From: an uncultured Cohaesibacter sp.
GTDB lineage: Bacteria > Pseudomonadota > Alphaproteobacteria > Rhizobiales > Cohaesibacteraceae
DNA length: 64,000 nucleotides
NCBI RefSeq assembly: GCF_963664735.1
Contig: NZ_OY761553.1
Coordinates: 2,309,303-2,373,302, forward strand
Direction: 5' to 3'
Under the pieces are notes generated by a model. The model worked only from the letters and a program-made list of their open reading frames with translations, made no database searches and was not told where the DNA came from. This document shows, in pieces, positions 1 to 11,410 of the stretch (its first letter is position 1; each line of letters opens with the position of its first letter). Made by a program: the position numbers and the translations under genes.

Positions 1-489
1 AAATTCACCGCAAGGCGGATAGAAACGTACATGGAACAAAATTCTCAACTATTTAAATCTAAACGATAAAAATAGTTACAAATCAGACTTTATGAAATAA
101 TTTTTCTTACATTTGGGATATTTTCGTAACACCATTACATTAGCAACCTCTAAAACAGACATTTGTCTTAGAACCATCGTATAAGGTGGACTGCGCAATT
201 CCTGTGATTTCAGATATTAATTTATATATAAATTACTAAATCCATCCAATCCCATCAATCCAATTCCCACCGCGAAGCGCACCCGACCATAAGCACACTT
301 AGTCCGGGCTCATGGACAGGCTTGTCATGAAGAGACATCCCCCCCCTCTCGATCGAGCGAAAGAGCCCGTAAGATCCAGATTTAAAAGGCAGGAGAAATA
401 GGCGGCGATTGGCAAAAGAATTCAACCTCCACCGAGCAGCGCGGCCGCAAGGTGGAGCAATGCCAGAAATTGACAGGCAACCGGCAAGC
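1..489. other. No gene recognised at the left edge
   Basis: This AT-rich stretch lies 3' of the IclR gene. Its open frames lack Shine-Dalgarno sites and resemble nothing known. The only structure I see is a short palindrome, AGACATTTGTCT, at 157-168. A gene cut by the window edge cannot be excluded. Confidence 0.5.
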
Positions 490-1269
490 CTACTCGGGCT
501 TGCTGCCACCAATTGCGTGGATAAGTTTGTCAGCAGCATCAGCGACCGCCAGCCGTGATTCCTCGAAGCTAACGACCTGATGGTGCAAACTGTCTGAATT
601 CAACGTCAGGAAAGGCATCGTCAAGACAGCCTCGACCTGCTTGTTGCTGTTGAAGATAGGATAGCTGATGTTGGTAACGCCACTGATCTGCGGGCTCGCA
701 CCGATGAAATACCCCTTCTGGCGAACCTTATCCATTTGGCTCAGCACACTTTCGATCACGGCTTCTGGTGTCTCTGTTGCTTCCAGAATGGCCCGCCTCT
801 GACCTTCCTCCTGAAAAGCCAACATGGCAAAACCGGAGCCGGAGCCGTGCACATCCACACGCGCGCTCAAGCGGATGCAAAAGCCCATCTTGTAGGGACT
901 GTCTTGCACTGCGACGACAACCATCTCCGCTTCGTGCAGCACAGACAAATGGCAGGATTGCTGCGTCTTTTCCGACAGCTTGGCCATTTCCGTACCCGCA
1001 GCATTCAGCAACCGCTGCATCGGAGGAAATTTGTTCGACAATTCGAACATCTTAAGCGTGAGGCGATATTTTCCACTCTCTGGCTCAGTCGCGATATAAC
1101 CGCGCGCCTCCAAAATAGCCAGCATACGATAGAGCTCGTTTACTGACCGGCCAAGCTTGGTCACCATATCCTTTTTGGAAATCGCTTCGTCCTGCTCGCT
1201 GAGCAATTCGAGAATATCAAGCCCACGTTCAAGGGCCGGAGCCTTGTATTTGGATGCCGTATCGCTCAT
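490..1269 (-). CDS. IclR-family transcriptional regulator
   Basis: A 259-residue protein with the IclR layout: an N-terminal winged helix-turn-helix (about residues 10-70, containing ALERGLDILELL and a recognition-helix region around SVNELYRMLAILEARGY), then a ligand-binding effector domain to the C-terminus. The length is typical. The ATG is preceded by AAGGGAG at good spacing. IclR proteins usually control a catabolic operon next door, but no such operon is visible: the mobile element begins about 400 bp upstream of this start, and the window edge lies downstream. The target and effector are therefore unknown. Family assignment is secure and function is not. Confidence 0.9.
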   Translation of the reverse strand: MSDTASKYKAPALERGLDILELLSEQDEAISKKDMVTKLGRSVNELYRMLAILEARGYIATEPESGKYRLTLKMFELSNKFPPMQRLLNAAGTEMAKLSEKTQQSCHLSVLHEAEMVVVAVQDSPYKMGFCIRLSARVDVHGSGSGFAMLAFQEEGQRRAILEATETPEAVIESVLSQMDKVRQKGYFIGASPQISGVTNISYPIFNSNKQVEAVLTMPFLTLNSDSLHHQVVSFEESRLAVADAADKLIHAIGGSKPE

Positions 1270-1663
1270 TTCACTCCCTTGCCTTCCGAAATCACAGTCT
1301 CGTCAGGAATGCGCCAGTCACCGACCCGACGATTCCACAAGCTTCAAAGCGCCCATCCTTTTCGCGGAGTATAAGCTAAAGAAGTTAAATCCAGCGCGAC
1401 ATTCAAGGCTAAGCACCCTTTGAAAGGGCGACAATATTCCATTTATCACATATGAAATTTAAATACAAAACGATTTGATTAAATTTAAATGCGACATGAG
1501 GTCTGCAAAATGTAAGGCAGGTCACTCCTGTGAGTTGGCGCCAGCTTGAAAGAGATAGCTTACAGCATAGCTCCTCAACAGCCAGACAATCAAGAATCCG
1601 GCTCGTCAGGAACATAGCTTCAGAAACAGCTTATTCCTTAATAACAATTACTTGCAAGGAAGG
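1270..1663. other. Intergenic chromosomal flank of the mobile element
   Basis: This is the upstream region of the IclR gene, running to the left attachment core. It is AT-rich around 1430-1490 and should hold the IclR promoter. Before insertion it would have been the 3' flank of tRNA-Thr. Nothing else is evident. Confidence 0.5.
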
Positions 1664-1674
1664 GGGGATGGTGC
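1664..1674. other. Left attachment core (att)
   Basis: GGGGATGGTGC is identical to the copy at the tRNA-Thr 3' end (15411-15421). The short identity suits a large serine recombinase, which needs only a few shared bases. The ATG within it opens the displaced recombinase tail. Confidence 0.75.
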
Positions 1675-1781
1675 GCCTAGAGAGAGAAAGGTGGAACTCT
1701 GTTTTTGAGCAACTGACAGAATGGGAAAGTTATTTGAAGGCAGAAAACATCGATATTGACGCGATCTTGAACGAATACTAG
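1668..1781 (+). CDS. Displaced native C-terminal tail of the element's recombinase (37 codons)
   Basis: A 37-codon open frame beginning at the ATG of the left att core and ending in a TAG, just before the convergent hsdR stop. If the two att cores are joined as in an excised circle, the recombinase frame (which has the same ATG GTG at 15415-15420) continues in phase through these codons. This gives a charged, helical tail (MVRLERERWNSVFEQLTEWE at its start). I infer it is the true end of the recombinase, separated by integration. The purine run before the ATG could act as a ribosome site, so a free peptide is possible but unsupported. Confidence 0.7.
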   Translation: MVRLERERWNSVFEQLTEWESYLKAENIDIDAILNEY

Positions 1782-1790
1782 GCAGCAGGG

Positions 1791-1801
1791 AGGTCTAAAC
1801 C

Positions 1802-1809
<8 letters not shown>
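1791..1809. terminator. Hairpin between convergent hsdR and recombinase tail
   Basis: AGGTCTAA-ACC-TTAGACCT forms an 8-bp perfect stem that includes the hsdR stop codon. There is no strong T-run on either side. In the circular element it would separate the recombinase 3' end from hsdR, so it may be a weak bidirectional terminator. Confidence 0.4.
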
Positions 1810-4895
<3,086 letters not shown>

Positions 4896-4903
<8 letters not shown>

Positions 4904-6074
4904 TTGGCTCCTCCGATTGCCAGTAACCATATTTGGTTATCAAGTTGTTCAACAAAACCGCCACGTCTTCCTTTTGCTTCTCGGTGGGATCGGCCACTTC
5001 TTCGAAAGAAAGCTCACGATGACTGTAGTGGTTGGTCAACTTTTTCAGGTATTCAGCTCGGCCATCGGGCACAGTCAAAAGTAAATCGGTCCAATGCCCA
5101 TACCCCAGAAAATTGGCAGTTTTTTCGTATATATTTCTCAAAAGATTGAAGTGAAATTTTTGAATATCGTTCTGTGCAATGGCAGATCGCAAGATCCCTA
5201 TCAGGTGATGGTGGTATGCAAAGCTTGAGTTCGCTGCTCCGTCTTTTTTCTCAATGACGAAAGTGCCGTCACATTGTTTAGTTAATAGATATTTAGAGGC
5301 TTTCTTCATCTCTTTACATAGGACATTGAAGAATAAAGGGTTGTGCGTTGTTATTATATAATTTACTCCATCGCCATTCTCGAAACGACTTTTTGAAATC
5401 AACCCAGCAATATCAATCGCCAACTCAATCAAATGGTTTTCATCCAGTGAGCTGACTGGGTCGTCGATGAACACATATTCGAGATCGTCATATTCTCCAT
5501 CGTCTCGTTTGTCTGGGTCTGGCTCCTTTAAGAGGTCAACAACTTCCTGTAGTAAAGTGTAAAAAATACTCCAGATAAGACTGCTTTCTTCACCCTTCGA
5601 GATTTTGACATTGTTCTCGATTTCATCTCCACCAGTGTATGCAAATCTGATTTCGGGGAAAGTCTGAACATTGGTCCGTCTTCCCTCAACTATTTCGACG
5701 ACGGTTTTAGGCGGAAAAGTCGGAGTAATATTACGGCTTGTGTAGTGCTGGAAGTTGTGGGTGATGTTTGGCTCTTGACCTCTGTCTCGAAGGATCCAGT
5801 CAACAAAGGAGTTTGGCTGAATGCGCATCTTGATATCTTCATCATGCTCAGGATCATTATCCCAGACGAACAGATCCTCAGTAAATGCGCTGTAGTACAG
5901 AAACTTCCGTTTTACCGGCGCAGGCTCTTCTCCCACAACTCCTTTTGGGGCAATCAGATCTTTCATTGCACGGGACAGACGCGTTTTTCCGGTGCCATTG
6001 AAGGCATAGATCAATTGTACCTTTTTGTTGGCATCTCGTAACTGCCGTGCAATTTCTTCGAGAGTCTTTCCCAT
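4896..6074 (-). CDS. prrC: PrrC-type tRNA anticodon nuclease
   Basis: A 392-residue protein between hsdS and hsdR, the same place and length as Escherichia coli prrC (396 aa). The N-terminal part is an ABC-type ATPase: Walker A AFNGTGKT (24-31), a signature-like KISKGEESS (157-165), Walker [14 protein letters not shown] (200-212) and an H-loop TTHN around His244. The C-terminal part keeps the nuclease triad: Arg313, Glu317 and His349, with the same spacing (4 and 32) as Arg320-Glu324-His356 of E. coli PrrC. In E. coli this enzyme cuts tRNA-Lys in the anticodon loop and is held silent by the R-M complex until a phage peptide inhibits restriction. GGAGG lies inside the last hsdS codons and the ATG follows the hsdS stop after one base. 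The substrate here is unknown. Confidence 0.93.
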
Positions 6075-6075
6075 C

Positions 6076-7329
6076 TCATGTAGCCTCCCCTGATTTAGGG
6101 AAGCTCAAGAACAGATCACGGTAATATTCATATTGTTTTTGCCGAAGCTCTATCTCTCGCGGTAAGCCCTCGCTGATGGACGTGGTCAGGGTGTCGAATT
6201 TGTCGAGAATGTCGACGATGCGAATTTGCTCGGCTACAGAGGGGACAGGAATGGGAAAGTCATTCAGCTGTTTCAGGTTCAAGTTTGGCTGTGCAGAACC
6301 TTTGGCGTTCATCTCAATGTAGTTTTTCATTAACCTCGACTGCAGAAGGTAAAAAATGAACTTCTTATGTGCCGATGCATCTACGCGGATTATCGCGAGT
6401 GCTTGGTTTGTATTTGCAGGAAGGATGCTTTGGTCAACCATTGCAATCTTGCCAATCGTTGCTCCTGCAATAGTGAACAGTATGTCATCGGCTTCTAAAA
6501 TCGAACGCTTCAGCGCCGTTTTGTGGGTTGTTTCATCAATATAACTCAATTTTTTCTTGTTTATATACGAGCCTTCAAATGCCTCTGTTTTTATGAACGA
6601 AATGCCATCTGAAGTATATGATTTTGGAGTTGTCCCTTTGGTTATTAGAGATGATACATCCCCCAAAGTCATCCACTCCACGTCACCGTCTTCAAAACTC
6701 AGCAGTTGATCGCGGTAGTGGTTATACTGTTTTTTGCGGGCGGTCAGCTCGGCGGTCAGCTCGGCGGTCAGCTCGGTGAACTTGTCCAAAATCCGAACAA
6801 TCTCTGCCTGGATCGCAAGCGACTTCTTTGGATCTTCGGGGCATGGGATGGGCACAAGGAACTTTCGAAACCCGTCCATGTCGACGGATGCGAAGCTCGA
6901 CTTCGTCGTATTGTTCTTGCACCAGTCAGCCAATAGAAAACCATAATAGAACAAAAATTTTTGGTCGAAATGCTCGGTATATTCATCCCTTAACGCAAGG
7001 TTGGTGAACCTCTGATTTGCCAAGTGCGGAACAGTTACCAGAGCATGTTCCCCGATGGTTGCCGAGGTAGCAAAGATCATCGAATTCGCGGGGAACAGCC
7101 GTCCCCCCTTCACCGCATCTTCAGTTATATTTTGGAGCGACTGGCTCAACACTCGGCCATTTTCGCGGATGTCATCCATCCTGAACCAAGGAACAGTGCC
7201 ATTTTCCCAGAACACATTATTGCTCTTGCTGGGAGTATACCCGTTTTTGACATGAAAAATATCCGCAACAGATTTCCACTCCACTGAAGCCCCGTCCAAC
7301 AGCTTTTCCAGAAATCCCAACTCGCTCAT
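6076..7329 (-). CDS. hsdS: Type I R-M specificity subunit (HsdS), IC-like
   Basis: A 417-residue DNA-recognition subunit. Two target-recognition domains (about 15-150 and 220-360) are separated by a central conserved helix and followed by a similar helix at the C-terminus: [15 protein letters not shown] in the middle and [15 protein letters not shown] at the end. The central helix carries three copies of the tetrapeptide ELTA, encoded by three perfect 12-bp repeats. In the EcoR124 family the number of these repeats sets the gap between the two half-sites. The start overlaps the hsdM stop (ATGA) and translation is probably coupled. The recognition sequence cannot be read from the protein. Confidence 0.95.
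   Translation of the reverse strand: MSELGFLEKLLDGASVEWKSVADIFHVKNGYTPSKSNNVFWENGTVPWFRMDDIRENGRVLSQSLQNITEDAVKGGRLFPANSMIFATSATIGEHALVTVPHLANQRFTNLALRDEYTEHFDQKFLFYYGFLLADWCKNNTTKSSFASVDMDGFRKFLVPIPCPEDPKKSLAIQAEIVRILDKFTELTAELTAELTARKKQYNHYRDQLLSFEDGDVEWMTLGDVSSLITKGTTPKSYTSDGISFIKTEAFEGSYINKKKLSYIDETTHKTALKRSILEADDILFTIAGATIGKIAMVDQSILPANTNQALAIIRVDASAHKKFIFYLLQSRLMKNYIEMNAKGSAQPNLNLKQLNDFPIPVPSVAEQIRIVDILDKFDTLTTSISEGLPREIELRQKQYEYYRDLFLSFPKSGEAT
6739..6774. repeat. Three 12-bp repeats in hsdS (spacer-length determinant)
   Basis: GGCGGTCAGCTC is repeated three times without mismatch, encoding (ELTA)x3 on the minus strand. The next 12 bp are degenerate. The 12-bp unit keeps frame when gained or lost. 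EcoR124I and EcoR124II differ by one such unit (two versus three) and recognise sites with N6 and N7 spacers. Confidence 0.9.
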
Positions 7330-8870
7330 GCCTCGATCTCCGCGACAATGGCATCAATATCGGCGCGCAGCTGATCGATCCTGGCAACGGTGGTTTCAAT
7401 CTCGGTATTCAGCTCCGCGATATCGACGACTTCGCGGGTGTCCTTGGGCTCAACATAGGCGCTGACCGAAAGGTTGTAGTCTTTCTCGACAATCGTGTCA
7501 TAGGGTACGGCTTCAGCGACGTGGGCCACGGTCTTCTTGCTGTCAAACATCTCAATGATGTTGGCAATGTGCCGGTCTTCCATGAAGTTGTTGTTCGTGC
7601 CTTTGTGGAAGAACTCTTCCCCACTGGCATCAATGAATTGAATGGCAGTATCGGGCTTGTTCTTGGCCAGAACCAGAATGTTCACCGCGATGGTGGTCCC
7701 GAAGAACAGGTTTGGCGCCAGCGCGATCACCGTTTCAACAAAGTTGTTGTCGACCAGATATTGTCGGATCTTCTTTTCGACTCCACCTCGATAGAAAATA
7801 CCAGGGAAGCAGACGATTGCCGCGCGACCTCTCGCAGACAGGTAATGCAGGGCGTGCAGCACGAAGGCAAAGTCAGCCTTTGATTTCGGAGCCAACACGC
7901 CAGCCGGGGCAAAGCGTTCATCATTGATCAGGGTCGGATCGTCGGACCCTTTCCATTTCACCGAATAAGGCGGGTTCGACACGATGGCGTCAAAAGGCTT
8001 CTCATCACCAAAATGCGGATCTTCCAGCGTGTTGCCATATTGAATATTGAACTTGTCGTAGTTCACATTGTGCAAGAACATGTTCATCCGGGCGAGGTTA
8101 TAGGTGGTGTAGTTGATCTCCTGCCCGAAAAAGCCTTCTTCAATGATATGTTTGTCAAAGTGCTTCTTGGCCTGAAGAAGCAACGAACCGGACCCACATG
8201 CCGGATCATAGATCTTGTTGACGCTGGTTTGTTTGTGCAATGCCAGTTGAGCAATCAACTTGGATACGTGTCGTGGCGTGAAAAACTCGCCGCCAGATTT
8301 CCCGGCGTTGGCAGCATAATTCGAGATCAAGAACTCGTAAGCATCGCCGAACAGATCGCCTTCATTCTCCTCGAAATTAAGAGGAAGCTCTGCCACACCT
8401 TTGAGCACTTGCACCAGACGCTCATTTTTGTTCTTGACCGTATTGCCAAGGCGGTTGCTGGTGGTGTCAAAGTCTGAAAAGAGGCCCTTGATGTCTTCTT
8501 CCGAAGGATAGCCATTGGCAGAGGCTTCAATCGCCTTGAAGATCGCCGCCAGATCTGTATTCAAGCTTTCATTTGTTTTTGCCGTCGCAACCACGTTGGC
8601 GAATAGCTGGCTGGGATAGATGAAATATCCCTTGGTCTTGATCGCATCGTCCTTGGCTTCATCGGGGATGTCTGCATCGGCCATTGAGGCATAGTCAATG
8701 CTGTCGTCTCCACCTTCGATATAGGTGGTGAAATTCTCGCTGATGAAACGATAAAACAAGGCTCCAAGAACAAATTGTTTGAAATCCCATCCATCGACCG
8801 CGCCCCGCACCTCGTTGGCGATTTGCCAAATCTGCCGATGTAAAGCTTCAATCTGTTGCTGACCCGTCAT
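7326..8870 (-). CDS. hsdM: Type I R-M DNA methyltransferase subunit (HsdM)
   Basis: A 514-residue N6-adenine methyltransferase that protects host DNA and forms the core complex with HsdS. An N-terminal helical HsdM_N region is followed by the AdoMet site DPACGSGSL (222-230) and the catalytic NPPY (299-302). A C-terminal coiled region likely contacts HsdS. Length is close to EcoR124I HsdM (about 520 aa). The ATG overlaps the stop of the upstream HTH gene and the stop overlaps hsdS, so HTH-hsdM-hsdS-prrC-hsdR reads as one translationally coupled operon. Confidence 0.97.
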   Translation of the reverse strand: MTGQQQIEALHRQIWQIANEVRGAVDGWDFKQFVLGALFYRFISENFTTYIEGGDDSIDYASMADADIPDEAKDDAIKTKGYFIYPSQLFANVVATAKTNESLNTDLAAIFKAIEASANGYPSEEDIKGLFSDFDTTSNRLGNTVKNKNERLVQVLKGVAELPLNFEENEGDLFGDAYEFLISNYAANAGKSGGEFFTPRHVSKLIAQLALHKQTSVNKIYDPACGSGSLLLQAKKHFDKHIIEEGFFGQEINYTTYNLARMNMFLHNVNYDKFNIQYGNTLEDPHFGDEKPFDAIVSNPPYSVKWKGSDDPTLINDERFAPAGVLAPKSKADFAFVLHALHYLSARGRAAIVCFPGIFYRGGVEKKIRQYLVDNNFVETVIALAPNLFFGTTIAVNILVLAKNKPDTAIQFIDASGEEFFHKGTNNNFMEDRHIANIIEMFDSKKTVAHVAEAVPYDTIVEKDYNLSVSAYVEPKDTREVVDIAELNTEIETTVARIDQLRADIDAIVAEIEA

Positions 8871-9061
8871 TTCTTGTTCCCTTCTTGCCTTTGCTCCTGA
8901 TCAGCAATCCAACGCTCAATTTCGCTTTTGCGGAATCTCCAGGCACTCCCCACTTTGAAGCCAGGAACCCTTCCTTCCGACGCAAATCGATAGGCCGTTT
9001 TCTCCGCGATCTTGAGATAATCTGCGAGCTCTCTCATCGTCATGATATCATCGTTGGGCAT
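8867..9061 (-). CDS. Small excisionase-like helix-turn-helix protein
   Basis: A 64-residue protein of the MerR/excisionase-like winged-helix type ([20 protein letters not shown], then [18 protein letters not shown]). Such domains serve as excisionases/recombination directionality factors in mobile elements and as regulators beside type I R-M operons. Its last codon overlaps the hsdM start (ATGA), making it the first gene of the R-M operon. It is the only obvious small DNA-binding protein in the element, so it could control the operon, help excision, or both. An in-frame ATG a few codons in is an alternative start. Confidence 0.85.
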   Translation of the reverse strand: MPNDDIMTMRELADYLKIAEKTAYRFASEGRVPGFKVGSAWRFRKSEIERWIADQEQRQEGNKK

Positions 9062-9142
9062 TCTGTAATGTCCTAAACTGAGGATGCAGATTGAAAATAG
9101 TAGAAATCAAATGAAGCAGCAAGTTCGCTGATGGCGATTAGC

Positions 9143-9166
9143 AAAAAGGGGCGGTTATACCGCCCC
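9143..9166 (-). terminator. Rho-independent terminator of the mob operon
   Basis: Read on the minus strand, GGGGCGG-TATAA-CCGCCCC is followed at once by five T residues. It sits about 30 bp past the stop of the 101-residue mob gene and separates it from the R-M operon, which must have its own promoter in 9062-9142. Confidence 0.85.
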
Positions 9167-9193
9167 GCTTTTATTCTTCGCGTTGTTGGTCCT

Positions 9194-9499
9194 TCACTCG
9201 GAGCCGTCCAGCTCTTCTGTGAAGCTTGCCTCCTGAAGAAGGTTCAGCTTCAAGAGTGCTGTTCTGAGAAGTTCCTGATAATCGGCATCGTTGGGATTGT
9301 CCGCCCAGCCGATCAAAGCCTCGTTGAAGGCATTCTGACCATACAGAAATGCCTCTAAAGATGCCGACAATGCCTCTAGCTGCTGTGTCTGCAGCTTGAT
9401 GTAGCCGTCGATTGAGACTGACCAGTCTTCGATAGACGATATCAATTCTCTCTCTATCGGCGTCATCAAGGATGGTATGGACCTGCTGGACTGCTTCAT
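9194..9499 (-). CDS. Small protein of the mob operon, unknown function
   Basis: A 101-residue acidic, helix-forming protein with no signal peptide or membrane segment. It starts 12 bp after the relaxase stop and ends just before a strong terminator, so it is the last gene of mobC-mobA-orf. Small accessory proteins follow the relaxase in ColE1-type mob regions (MbeB, MbeD), which gives a plausible role, but I see no sequence match to them. A longer overlapping frame in another phase at 9171-9674 is a shadow. Confidence 0.6.
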   Translation of the reverse strand: MKQSSRSIPSLMTPIERELISSIEDWSVSIDGYIKLQTQQLEALSASLEAFLYGQNAFNEALIGWADNPNDADYQELLRTALLKLNLLQEASFTEELDGSE

Positions 9500-9511
9500 G
9501 ATCCGTATTCC

Positions 9512-10714
9512 CTATTCGAGATTGGTGCAAAGGCTTCCGCCGTCCACGCTTTCGCATTTCTGGAATGTGTGGTTTTGCATGTCGATCATGATGTAGTTGC
9601 CGGGTTGAAGGATCGTGCCTGGTGACCAGAGCATCACAGCCAGAAGTGTGACCATCGCCCATGTCGGAATACAAAGCAGGATCATGTAGAAGAGGCGCTT
9701 GGACCTTTCCTGGTACGCCTTTCTTTCGATGGTCGCGACATCCCTTTCCGCATTTCGGGCTCGTTTCGAGAATTCCCGGATTTGTCGGATATCGTCGCTG
9801 ATTGTAAGCTTTGCGTCTTTCAATTTGGAGATCGTATCGTTCACGAATTGCTCTGTGGCCAATACCACAGAGTCGATCTGATGCTGTTGGATTTCTCGAT
9901 CTCTTGCATTCGATCCGTGATCTTTTTGCTCAACAAAGCTTTGTCTGGTCCAGTTTTCATCATAAATGGCTCCTCTCATTCGCCAGCGTGTATCTGTTTC
10001 GGGATCTTGAACGGTGATGTACTGCTTGCCTTGGCGTGGGATTAGAAAACCTGTTTTTTTCAGGATGGCGACCATCTCTTTACGGTCAGAGATCTCCCCG
10101 ATTGAAATGAGCTCTTCAATCCATATTTGCAGCTGGTCACGACTTCTGGCTCTCTCCACCATCTCTCTTTTGGGAGCAATGGCACTCTGCATTCGCGATG
10201 AATCGCAGGGATCGGCCCAGCCATATTGCAGGTTCTTCAAATCGCGAAGAGTGTCGCAAGTTTTCCGATATCCCGGAGGAGCAATGTTCAGGCTCTTGCC
10301 TGTGGTTAATTCACACCGTGGTGTCAGGAAGTGCAATTCCACCCGGCCCTCATGCTGGTGCCGAACCCATAGAATATTATACTGGTCAGCATGAAGACCC
10401 GCAAAAGCGAGTTGCTCGAATTCGTTAATTACTTCAATTTGCTGATCGTAAGTTGGCATGTCAGATGCTGCAAAACTGATGACACCTGACCGATAGCGCC
10501 ATTTGTGCCGGCACTGATCGATAAGTGAACGGGTGACATCGATATTGCCTCGAACGATATCTGGCAAAGGATCACGGACCTTCATTTTCGGTTTGTTGTC
10601 TGCACCGAATATGAGATGCCGATTACCGTCGTATTCCTTGACATGGGACGCAATGAGATAATTGATGGGAGCAGATCCATTGCCTTGACCAGATCGAAAG
10701 AATTTAATCAACAT
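9512..10714 (-). CDS. mobA: MobA-type relaxase with C-terminal membrane anchor
   Basis: A 400-residue mobilization relaxase that would nick oriT and lead the transferred strand. The conserved metal-site region is WVRHQHEGRVELHF (about 116-129). His119, Glu126 and His128 are spaced like the H-E-N triad of ColE1-type (MOB-HEN) relaxases, with His in place of Asn. The C-terminal third is a charged coiled region ending in one hydrophobic segment (about 341-363) and a short tail. The chosen ATG overlaps the mobC end by 11 bp; an in-frame codon 60 bp upstream lies deeper in mobC and is less likely. The absence of a coupling protein or T4SS implies helper-dependent transfer. Confidence 0.8.
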   Translation of the reverse strand: MLIKFFRSGQGNGSAPINYLIASHVKEYDGNRHLIFGADNKPKMKVRDPLPDIVRGNIDVTRSLIDQCRHKWRYRSGVISFAASDMPTYDQQIEVINEFEQLAFAGLHADQYNILWVRHQHEGRVELHFLTPRCELTTGKSLNIAPPGYRKTCDTLRDLKNLQYGWADPCDSSRMQSAIAPKREMVERARSRDQLQIWIEELISIGEISDRKEMVAILKKTGFLIPRQGKQYITVQDPETDTRWRMRGAIYDENWTRQSFVEQKDHGSNARDREIQQHQIDSVVLATEQFVNDTISKLKDAKLTISDDIRQIREFSKRARNAERDVATIERKAYQERSKRLFYMILLCIPTWAMVTLLAVMLWSPGTILQPGNYIMIDMQNHTFQKCESVDGGSLCTNLE

Positions 10715-11159
10715 CACGGGCATCCCATCTCTCGCTATTGCACATGAGATTGGCCAACTGCCGATCGAGGCCAACTAAGGCCGCCACGATATTTACTGCG
10801 TCAATGTGATGTAAATCTCCGGCGCGGCGCGCAGAATTGATTGCTTTGGCCAATTGATTGATGTTGTTGCCGATGCGGTTGATTGCAACAAGGAGATCGT
10901 GATCGACTTTTGGTGCTCCCCGCTTGCGCGATGGTTTGATCAGATTGAGAGTCGAGCGCAACAATTCAGACATCGACTGACCGTCGGCCTCAGCACGAGC
11001 GGTAAGCTTCGCCTTGTCAGCAGCAGAACAACGCATAACAACCGTTTGTGAAAGCTGCTTCTTGGTTGGGGTCGAGGGGAAGGCTTGCCTTCCCTCGCAA
11101 GGCCTTGCGTCGTATGACGCGGGTCGCCTTGCTCTTTTCCATTTATTGCCATTGTTCAA
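10704..11159 (-). CDS. mobC: MobC relaxosome accessory protein
   Basis: A 151-residue protein with the MobC signature RIGNNINQLAKAIN (about 93-106), preceded by a ribbon-helix-helix-like part (VVMRCSAADKAKLTARAEADG). MobC binds near oriT and helps open the DNA for the relaxase. The basic first 35 residues (KWKRARRP) look disordered. It is the first gene of the mob operon and overlaps mobA. The AT-rich region just upstream, with GTAACAC repeats, is the natural place for oriT. Confidence 0.85.
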   Translation of the reverse strand: MNNGNKWKRARRPASYDARPCEGRQAFPSTPTKKQLSQTVVMRCSAADKAKLTARAEADGQSMSELLRSTLNLIKPSRKRGAPKVDHDLLVAINRIGNNINQLAKAINSARRAGDLHHIDAVNIVAALVGLDRQLANLMCNSERWDARDVD

Positions 11160-11263
11160 GAGACATCATCCTTTCTAAGTTTTCGACCTAAAAAGGAAAT
11201 AGGCAATATTTCTCGATTTAAAAATTAAATCTAAAAATATTTTATAAATATAAATTACATTAC

Positions 11264-11392
11264 CTGTAACACCGTAACACAATATATTTTTAGACAATTA
11301 CTTTTATTCATTTATTTCAAGAAAAGGAATCTGATGTTGAAATTCAGATTCCTTTACATGAATGATATTTATGTGGTGTTTCTGTGTTACAG
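11264..11392. promoter_or_regulatory. GTAACAC repeats upstream of mobC: candidate oriT or operator
   Basis: GTAACAC occurs at 11266-11272 and 11274-11280 as direct repeats 8 bp apart. The inverse GTGTTAC lies at 11384-11390 within CTGTGTTACAG. The arms CTGTAACAC and GTGTTACAG form a 9-bp perfect inverted repeat about 110 bp apart. The block is AT-rich and sits between mobC and the DUF927 gene. Its function as oriT or a repressor site is inferred from position only. Confidence 0.45.
11323..11355 (-). terminator. Terminator after the DUF927 gene
   Basis: A 12-bp perfect stem, AAAGGAATCTGA with TCAGATTCCTTT, and a 9-base loop. On the minus strand it is followed by TTTTC about 55 bp past the DUF927 stop. 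It may also be read from the plus strand. Confidence 0.7.
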
Positions 11393-11410
11393 CAGGCTTT
11401 ATAATTTCAT

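Noticed and set aside
255-539. Minus-strand open frame overlapping the IclR 3' end
   Set aside because: No ribosome site, unlike any protein I know, and overlaps the start of a confident gene.
9171-9674. Minus-strand frame of 167 codons across the mob operon
   Set aside because: It is a shadow of the 101-residue gene and the relaxase end in another phase, with Arg/His-rich low-quality composition.
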